64,000 bases of DNA. Origin: Fibrobacteraceae bacterium. Its GTDB lineage: Bacteria; Fibrobacterota; Fibrobacteria; Fibrobacterales; Fibrobacteraceae. Positions within the stretch are counted from its first letter, which is position 1. The number at the start of each line of letters is the position of its first letter. Both the position numbers and the translations under genes were made by a program. Below are positions 59,601 through 64,000 of the stretch, in pieces. The stretch spans positions 62,001 to 126,000 of the forward strand of contig JAGAKE010000002.1 in NCBI GenBank assembly GCA_017625775.1. Direction: 5' to 3'. A model generated the notes under the pieces. That model was given only the letters and a program-made list of their open reading frames with translations. It was not told where the DNA came from and made no database searches.

Positions 59601-60029
59601 CATAGAAATTATGTTTCCGCGTTTCGTCTTCCTAATTCTCAAATGGTTTCTACGAATTGGAGTATGCCTGGAAATGGAAATGAACGAACGGGTTGGTTTG
59701 ACGCCTCCGTTTTGAAAAAGCCTAAAATTGAAGAAAATAGGGAAGAAATTGATGAATTCTACATGTACCCCAACCCAGTGCGAGGTGGAGTCGCTAAATC
59801 TAGATTTAAAATAGGTGCTGATGCTGAAAATGCAAAAATTGAAATTTTTGATATAACAGGTCTTTGCGTTCAAAAAGAAAAATTACTACATCCGAAAAAA
59901 GGTATGAACCAATGGGATTATATTGATGTTTCAAAACTCGGAAGTGATGTTTACACTGTTCGTTTACGAGTTCGTTTCAAAAGTGGAAAAACAAAACAGA
60001 AAATATATCGCTTAGGTGTGATTCGATAA
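56661..60029 (+). CDS. Large secreted M6-peptidase-like protein with a substituted metal site and type IX-like sorting domain
   Basis: About 1122 residues. The start at 56661 (AGAGG upstream) gives a signal peptide ending FPSFA. The first 330 residues resemble M6 (immune inhibitor A-like) proteases, with VLRVQFKEEKTD, a VGINHY-like stretch HFEFVNHYFQAASNG, and NGILVNQIGRALGMPNTYD, where active members have HEFGHALGLPDLYD. Here N261, Q262 and R265 replace H, E and H. Then SRLGYFDMMDFAGYN and PSAWLRAYMGW follow as usual. The middle has FG-GAP-like beta-propeller segments (SVGDIQGDGLPEAVFLG, LLIDVSGDSLPEILAP). The last 90 residues (MYPNPVRGG ... IEIFDITG ... VYTVRLRV) form a type IX-like sorting domain. 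It is probably a non-catalytic surface protein. Confidence 0.78.
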   Translation: MKKICVFLLFLLFATFPSFAADTLEVFVLRVQFKEEKTDNSLTTGTGLFDSGEKSENYSLDPSGRRGTVAYWRKHFEFVNHYFQAASNGKQVVRFRIFPESDANAYQLDKYIIDYNRTARRDDEKVADFDEARSRDYMTFIFDAVKKAHESEHSPFKIPLSENKNTKRAYMILHAGASRLIDGGSLGTNGADTPGDFMDVFVSADYWSYLPPDSVGLAEGDSVRGLALKGAAIDTLKEVMVVSETASQDGLNWGVNGILVNQIGRALGMPNTYDVVKGISRLGYFDMMDFAGYNAGNGFFPVLPSAWLRAYMGWAKVKEVSPKNGKSITVDIAAAGTQGETEIVKVPLSANEYLLIENRQRSSSLNGEVEVFLGGDTDDSSFVSQVFLVDSLSQVFEDSICHNGKCKKNPKKAKGIVLGSSSHDAALPASGIVVWKVNEWYLRESLPYGVTNFWGGDTLRDHQFGISLVEADDILTVGKTFKNALGQDAFDYGSGTDLIPHLRVRKDSVFDTVFSIRPSGYGNTATVQGGYTGIQVKAKLPKKFRKEKNANAFMGDSVINFASPVLSVTIQFEDLSLPHADFPKAVGLNTAPRAAVLADYPSAMLNKEGERLLVFGSEDGTLQALSAYGEPLMESDTSVSHSLVSNKDSIENQVLYRLGKFGKLLGLASSSNTIISLHENQVVRTELLSDLDYVRPESKKESIKEPFAGPMIVDSLAFIATKKEWLAFPLAGKWEKTWSQNLPESFEMHDMAVCKNKEKTQIVGIGSQGKIVATSLDGTLEWLQLPSINPKGSSLKGQKFRLACSDFDRDGISEAFVLGSQGYGAFVKIGDTLSLVELPRQYDRGGLAIGLDYHETSPISVGDIQGDGLPEAVFLGHNKVYAVDFHGIPVAGFPVRFSRGQPEYEFNTDPLLIDVSGDSLPEILAPAPGGLLYAFSGKGKMVDKQFPLQAGNFEYGESKPMTILALNAIDSLKGLELYALHRNYVSAFRLPNSQMVSTNWSMPGNGNERTGWFDASVLKKPKIEENREEIDEFYMYPNPVRGGVAKSRFKIGADAENAKIEIFDITGLCVQKEKLLHPKKGMNQWDYIDVSKLGSDVYTVRLRVRFKSGKTKQKIYRLGVIR

Positions 60030-60040
60030 TAGGCACTATT

Positions 60041-60922
60041 ATGAAAAGTCAATGCTTTGGATTTTTTTTATTATTTCTGAGTGCATTTTTTTTGAATGCT
60101 TGTTCTAATACAGTTAGCCCTTCGGACGACTTGGAAAATTTTCCGATGGAAGGTGGTGGTGAATCCCTATCTTCTGCAAATTCTTCATCTTCTGTTTTTT
60201 CCTCCTCATCATCAGAAACTGATTCTCTTGGGCTTTCTTGGGTGAAAATTCCGAATGCAAAATTTGTTCGTGGTGTGACTGAAATTTCTCTTTCTTCATT
60301 TCATATTTTAGAAACAGAAGTTACGCAAGAACTTTATGCTGATTATTTAACGCTACCTATTCAAAAAAAAGAAGGGGATTCATTACCGGTTACAAATGTT
60401 TCTTGGTATGATGCCGCAAGATTTTGTAATGCTTTAGCAAATGCTTATGGACTTGATACAACCTATGTATATTCTTCAGTTGGAACTGGAGGTGTTTTAT
60501 TGGATTTGAAAATCGAAACAAAAGATTCTACGGTTCGATTGCCTACAGAGGCTGAATGGGAATTTGCTATTCGCGCGGGAACTAGTACGAAGTATTTTTG
60601 GGAAATGGCTGAACAAGCCCATTTGTATGCAAATTATTACTCTGAAGAAGGAGTGATTCCTGTAGCATCATTAAAGCCGAATGCCTATGGTCTTTATGAT
60701 ATGGCAGGCAATGTTTCTGAATGGGTAGAAGATTGGTATTCTGCATACACAAATGAAAGTTCGCTTCAAGATCCGCATGGCCCTACCAAGGGATCTCAAA
60801 AAGTAGTTCGAGGTGGTTCTTGGTCTTCTTCTTTGACAGAACTTGCAAGCGATAATCGTCAAAAGGGAACGCCTGACGAAGCTCTTTATAATCGTGGCTT
60901 TCGTATTGTCCTAAAAAAATAG
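60041..60922 (+). CDS. Lipoprotein with a formylglycine-generating-enzyme-like (SUMF1) domain
   Basis: A 293-residue lipoprotein: lipobox FFLNAC (cysteine near 21), a Ser-rich linker (about 45-65), then an FGE-sulfatase domain (PF03781 type). Family marks are FHILETEVTQELYADYL, VTNVSWYDAARFCNALANAYG, RLPTEAEWEFAIRAG, NAYGLYDMAGNVSEWVEDWY, VVRGGSWSS and the end NRGFRIVLKK. The paired copper-site cysteines of true FGE near the C-terminus are absent, so it is more likely a structural or binding variant. It lies 11 bases after the protease-like gene. Confidence 0.85.
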   Translation: MKSQCFGFFLLFLSAFFLNACSNTVSPSDDLENFPMEGGGESLSSANSSSSVFSSSSSETDSLGLSWVKIPNAKFVRGVTEISLSSFHILETEVTQELYADYLTLPIQKKEGDSLPVTNVSWYDAARFCNALANAYGLDTTYVYSSVGTGGVLLDLKIETKDSTVRLPTEAEWEFAIRAGTSTKYFWEMAEQAHLYANYYSEEGVIPVASLKPNAYGLYDMAGNVSEWVEDWYSAYTNESSLQDPHGPTKGSQKVVRGGSWSSSLTELASDNRQKGTPDEALYNRGFRIVLKK

Positions 60923-60985
60923 TGGAATATCCGATTTTTGGGGGCATTAAAAAATTGAAAAATCTTTTTTTCTACATTGTTAGAA

Positions 60986-61411
60986 ATGAAGAGAATATTA
61001 CTGGTTATATCATCTGTTTTATTAATTGCTTGTGGGCAGGAAGAAAAACAACCGCTTCCTGATTTACCTAAAATTGATGCCCCTACATCTTTGGTTGGGG
61101 CTTATTCAGGGCGTTTACCAGCGGAAAATGCTAAAGCACACCAGATTCAATTAGAACTGGATTCTTTAGGAAATGCTATTCTTACAGAACGTATTTTAAG
61201 AGATTCTCTTGAAATATTTACAGATACATTAACCTATCGAGATTCTTCTGGAGTGCTTTCGTTCCACTTTAAAGAATCGTCTCGGGAACTTCGTTTTAAG
61301 AAAACAGGGGATTTGCAATATGTTTTTCTGAATCCTACTGGAGAGCCTTTTTTAGATGTAGATAGCAATACTTATTTATTATTCCGTATTTTAAAAACGG
61401 GAGGAAAGTAA
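60986..61411 (+). CDS. Small NlpE-like lipoprotein
   Basis: A 141-residue lipoprotein with lipobox LLIAC (cysteine near 16). The body starts SLVGAYSGRLPAENAKAHQIQ and continues with LELDSLGNAILTERIL, which parallels the N-terminal barrel of NlpE (GxYxGxLPCADCxGI...L.L). The CADC cysteines of NlpE are replaced by AENA. NlpE in E. coli senses surface and lipoprotein-sorting stress. The likeness is short, so the family link is only moderate. It ends two bases before the response regulator gene, so the two are co-transcribed. A TTG at 60977 is a less likely start. Confidence 0.62.
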   Translation: MKRILLVISSVLLIACGQEEKQPLPDLPKIDAPTSLVGAYSGRLPAENAKAHQIQLELDSLGNAILTERILRDSLEIFTDTLTYRDSSGVLSFHFKESSRELRFKKTGDLQYVFLNPTGEPFLDVDSNTYLLFRILKTGGK

Positions 61412-61413
61412 TT

Positions 61414-62175
61414 ATGCCTTGTAAGGTTTTGATTATTGACGATGAACCCTTAGCAAGAAATCGTATGCGTTCCTTGTTAGAAGTTTATCCTGATGATGTT
61501 GAAATTATCGGCGAAGCATCTTCAGCAACTCAGGCTGTAGAAAAAATCAAAACATTGCATCCTGACCTGATTTTCTTGGACATTCAAATGCCTGATAAAA
61601 ATGCTTTTGAAATGTTGCAAGACGTTCAAGATGAGGAATTTTTAATTGTATTTACTACAGCGTTTGATCATTATGCTTTGAATTCTTTTGAAGAAGATGT
61701 TTTAGATTATTTATTGAAGCCTATTGCAGAAGAACGCCTGCAAAAAACAATAGAAAAAATCAGAAATATGTTCCCTCAAAAACCCACAGTTCCGACAGGT
61801 CAATTTTGGGACAAATTAAATATTGCTCTTTCTCATTTGAATCAACAATATTTGCAACGGATTCAAGTAAAAATTGGTAATAAAATTATTTTAGTTCCAA
61901 TTGATGAAGTGATTCGATTTAAAAGTGAAGATAAATATACGGTAGTTTATACTCTAACGAATCAGTACATTATTGACACTCCTTTGATTGAATTGGAAGT
62001 TTTGTTAGATCCGAGACAATTTGTTCGTGTTCATCGAGCTCACTTGTTGGCTGCGGATTATATAGCAGAAATTCAGCGCGAAGAAGCAGGGCGGCTTTGC
62101 GTAGTTTTGAAAGACAAGTATAAAACGGTAGTTCCAGTTAGTCGTAATTTTGTAAAACGAGTCAGAAGCCTTTAA
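61414..62175 (+). CDS. LytTR-type response regulator (AlgR/LytR family)
   Basis: 253 residues. Residues 1-120 are a receiver domain: D9-D10, phosphoacceptor D56 in FLDIQMPDKNAF, FTTAFDHYALNSFEEDVLDYLLKP. Residues 150-250 are a LytTR DNA-binding domain (IQVKIGNKIILVPIDEVIRFKSEDKYT, QFVRVHRAHLLAADYI). The usual partner is a LytS/YpdA-like histidine kinase, which is not in the window. It is co-transcribed with the NlpE-like lipoprotein and is followed by a GC-rich terminator. Confidence 0.94.
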   Translation: MPCKVLIIDDEPLARNRMRSLLEVYPDDVEIIGEASSATQAVEKIKTLHPDLIFLDIQMPDKNAFEMLQDVQDEEFLIVFTTAFDHYALNSFEEDVLDYLLKPIAEERLQKTIEKIRNMFPQKPTVPTGQFWDKLNIALSHLNQQYLQRIQVKIGNKIILVPIDEVIRFKSEDKYTVVYTLTNQYIIDTPLIELEVLLDPRQFVRVHRAHLLAADYIAEIQREEAGRLCVVLKDKYKTVVPVSRNFVKRVRSL

Positions 62176-62193
62176 TTTTAACGGAAAATCAAG

Positions 62194-62230
62194 AAACGGC
62201 GCCGGCAAATGCGGCGCCGTTTTCTATTTT
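62194..62230 (+). terminator. Rho-independent terminator after the LytTR regulator
   Basis: A ten-base stem AAACGGCGCC / GGCGCCGTTT with an inner GC pair in the loop, 18 bases past the stop codon, and a tail TTTCTATTTTT. The tail also contains TATTTTTG (62225-62232), close to the lepB start. Confidence 0.85.
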
Positions 62231-62237
62231 TGAATAT

Positions 62238-63593
62238 ATGGAACAAACTGAAAAAAATCAATCGTTCATCGTTCGTTTTGCGAAGGGAGCTCTTCGAGAA
62301 ATTCTCGTGCCTGTGGCTCTTGCATTAGTTGTAATTCAATATGTGATACAAGCATTTCAAATTCCTAGTGGTTCTATGGAAGATACGCTTCTTGTAGGTG
62401 ATTTTCTTTTGGGTTTGAAATTTGTTTATGGTTCTCCAATTCCATTTACTGACGATAAATTTCCTGCATTAGTGACGCCAGAGCGAGGAGATGTGGTAAT
62501 TTTTCGTTATCCTGGGGAGCCAGAATACCCTGATTATGATTCCAAACGTTATACGCATTTAGTCAATGCTTTGATGTTAGGAAATTTTTATTGGGATTCT
62601 GCTCCAGAAAATGGAAATCCACGTATTGTCCATTATGCCGATGGACCAAAAGATTTTATTAAACGTTGTGTTGCTTTAAGTGGCGATACCGTAGAAATGC
62701 GAGCAGGACGTTTTTATTTGAATGGAAAGGAAATGAGTGATTTGCCTGGTTATGGTAAAAATACTGCTTTGACACGTTCTTTTTCTCCGCGAGATCATTT
62801 GCCGGCATTTCGTCTTCCGATGCCTGGGGATACCTTGAATTTAGATTCCCTTTCTCTTTATGAACTTTGGCGAATTCGTTCCTTGATTGTACAAGAAAAT
62901 CCAGATGTTCGAGTAGAACTTGATTTGCGCATGACTATTAATGGCTATCCTGCTCCCGATTTTGTTTTTGAAGATTTCCGAGTCCCGGTGGAAAGTGATC
63001 GTGGCTTGCTAATCAATGCAGTGCTTGCTAATCGACAAGCTGTAGGGATTTCGCTTCATCAAGGAGATACCATCACCGGAAACATTCCTTTCAGTTTTTT
63101 CAGTTCTTTATCTCGAACGGGTTTTTTGCCAATGGTTGATCCAAATCTTCGATTTGATTCCTGGAAACGTCCTGTTTCGTATATGAATTTTGAAGGAACT
63201 CAATTACAAGATTTAGAAAATCATATTCAGGCATTAAATAAGGCAGCAATTTCTATTGATTCTGCGGATACAACAGTCGTAGATTCTTTGCAGAAAGATT
63301 CTTATAAATTGGAGTATAAAATTTTGTTTGATGGTTCTCCAATTCATGAATATATAGTGCAGGCGCCTGTGTATTTTATGATGGGCGATAATAGAGATAA
63401 TTCGGCAGATAGTCGGTATTGGGGCGTAGTGGCTTCAAGAAATATCAAGGCGAAAGCTTTTGTAATTTATTTTTCTTTTGAAAATGCTGATAATACTTTT
63501 GCTTTAGGTAAACCTTATACATGGTGGCGCATTCCTTTCAAAATTCGTTGGAGTCGTCTAGGTAAGGTGATTCATTTGATTGGAGAAAAATGA
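62238..63593 (+). CDS. lepB: Signal peptidase I, large form
   Basis: A 451-residue signal peptidase I with one N-terminal membrane helix (about 22-40). The catalytic serine is S46 in IPSGSMEDTL and the general base K142 in FIKRCVALSGD. GDNRDNSADSRYWGVV lies near residue 382. Between the lysine box and GDNRDNS about 240 residues intervene, far more than in E. coli LepB (about 125), as in the large Bacteroidota-type enzymes. It cleaves signal peptides at the periplasmic face of the inner membrane. The last bases overlap the next ATG (ATGA). No clear ribosome site precedes its own ATG. Confidence 0.94.
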   Translation: MEQTEKNQSFIVRFAKGALREILVPVALALVVIQYVIQAFQIPSGSMEDTLLVGDFLLGLKFVYGSPIPFTDDKFPALVTPERGDVVIFRYPGEPEYPDYDSKRYTHLVNALMLGNFYWDSAPENGNPRIVHYADGPKDFIKRCVALSGDTVEMRAGRFYLNGKEMSDLPGYGKNTALTRSFSPRDHLPAFRLPMPGDTLNLDSLSLYELWRIRSLIVQENPDVRVELDLRMTINGYPAPDFVFEDFRVPVESDRGLLINAVLANRQAVGISLHQGDTITGNIPFSFFSSLSRTGFLPMVDPNLRFDSWKRPVSYMNFEGTQLQDLENHIQALNKAAISIDSADTTVVDSLQKDSYKLEYKILFDGSPIHEYIVQAPVYFMMGDNRDNSADSRYWGVVASRNIKAKAFVIYFSFENADNTFALGKPYTWWRIPFKIRWSRLGKVIHLIGEK

Positions 63594-64000
63594 ATTTATT
63601 CAAAACAATCATTTTTCTGTTCGCTTTAGCTTTGCTTATTGCTTGTGCTACCGTGGTTGCTCCCTCGGGCGGCCCTGAAGATAAATTACCCCCGAGAGTT
63701 TCGGCAATTTATCCTTCTCCAAATGCAACTAATTTGCCTACAGAATTGCTTGTTCGAATTGAATTTGATGAATGGATTCAATCTACTTTACCAAGAAATG
63801 CCGTAACTATTTCGCCGCCACTAGAAAAAAAACTCAGGTTTGAAGTCTCCGGAGATGTTTTAGAAATTACATCAAAGGGAGATTTAGATTCTAACACAAC
63901 TTATACCTTAACATTAGGAAACGCTTTAAAAGATTTGCGGGGAAATTCAATTTCACCGCCATTTCAATTATCCTTTTCTACAGGAAAACATATTGATTCG
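63590..64000 (+). CDS. Ig-like domain lipoprotein, N-terminal part (cut by window end)
   Basis: 137 residues up to the window edge. It has a lipoprotein signal with lipobox LLIAC (cysteine at about 19), then VVAPSGGPEDKLPPRVSAI, the usual opening of Bacteroidota-type Ig-like-domain lipoproteins. A Big_5-type Ig domain follows (IEFDEWIQSTLPRNAVTISP, YTLTLGNALKDLRGN). The rest is outside the window. It overlaps the lepB stop by four bases (ATGA) with GGAG upstream, so it is co-expressed with lepB. Confidence 0.75.
   Translation, partial: MNLFKTIIFLFALALLIACATVVAPSGGPEDKLPPRVSAIYPSPNATNLPTELLVRIEFDEWIQSTLPRNAVTISPPLEKKLRFEVSGDVLEITSKGDLDSNTTYTLTLGNALKDLRGNSISPPFQLSFSTGKHIDS

Overview
The window looks like chromosomal DNA from a member of the Fibrobacterota, most likely a Fibrobacteraceae relative with an AT-rich genome. 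Three kinds of gene point there: a TIGR02147-type regulator paired with a surface lipoprotein (8792-10899), a fragment of a Fibrobacter-type paralogous surface domain (5757-5987), and secreted proteins with serine-rich linkers and type IX-like C-terminal sorting domains (pectate lyase at 14458-16149, a protease-like protein at 56661-60029). The futalosine-pathway gene mqnA, a Na+-translocating decarboxylase operon, GlgE and several carbohydrate enzymes fit an anaerobic plant-fibre degrader. No plasmid, phage or CRISPR locus is visible.

Layout. 1-5755: tldD (partial), hisF, thioredoxin, an outer-membrane barrel protein, glutaminyl cyclase, DUF4416 and a small DMT-type membrane protein. 5757-8158: an accessory island with a truncated surface-domain fragment, dispersed palindromic repeats and an Rpn-family nuclease gene between two direct repeat copies. 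8159-13546: acetyltransferase, TIGR02147 regulator with a carbohydrate-binding-like lipoprotein, PAP2 phosphatase and GlgE. 13696-17667: a gene broken by a nonsense codon, pectate lyase and an ABC ATPase. 17723-25929: a PBP4-amidase fusion next to aroA, a GH5 enzyme, mqnA, a diguanylate cyclase, eda and an acyl-ACP thioesterase. 25923-28438: a ComEC-like MBL lipoprotein, a zinc-motif protein, tRNA-His and a short sigma-70 factor. 28712-34584: methyltransferase, glycosyltransferase and flippase-like genes, then an unusual helicase-acyltransferase fusion and murI. 34771-37739: an unknown protein, a small membrane protein and an LTA-synthase-like enzyme. 37998-44917: a core translation operon, rimP-nusA-infB-rbfA-truB-ribF. 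44924-51041: a YgiQ radical SAM protein and the methylmalonyl-CoA/oxaloacetate decarboxylase operon. 51319-64000: purA, a Crp-type regulator, then a long same-strand run of envelope genes (PASTA, TPR, LolB-like, protease-like, FGE-like, NlpE-like), a LytTR response regulator, signal peptidase I and an Ig-like lipoprotein cut by the window end.

The strongest candidates for new biology are the UvrD-type helicase fused in frame to a PlsC-type acyltransferase (31652-33772), the M6-like secreted protein whose HEXXH metal site is entirely substituted (56661-60029), the PBP4-DUF1460 fusion (17723-19861), and the repeat-bracketed Rpn island (about 6.1-8.1 kb). All calls come from reading the sequence and from remembered family motifs. 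No database search was run.
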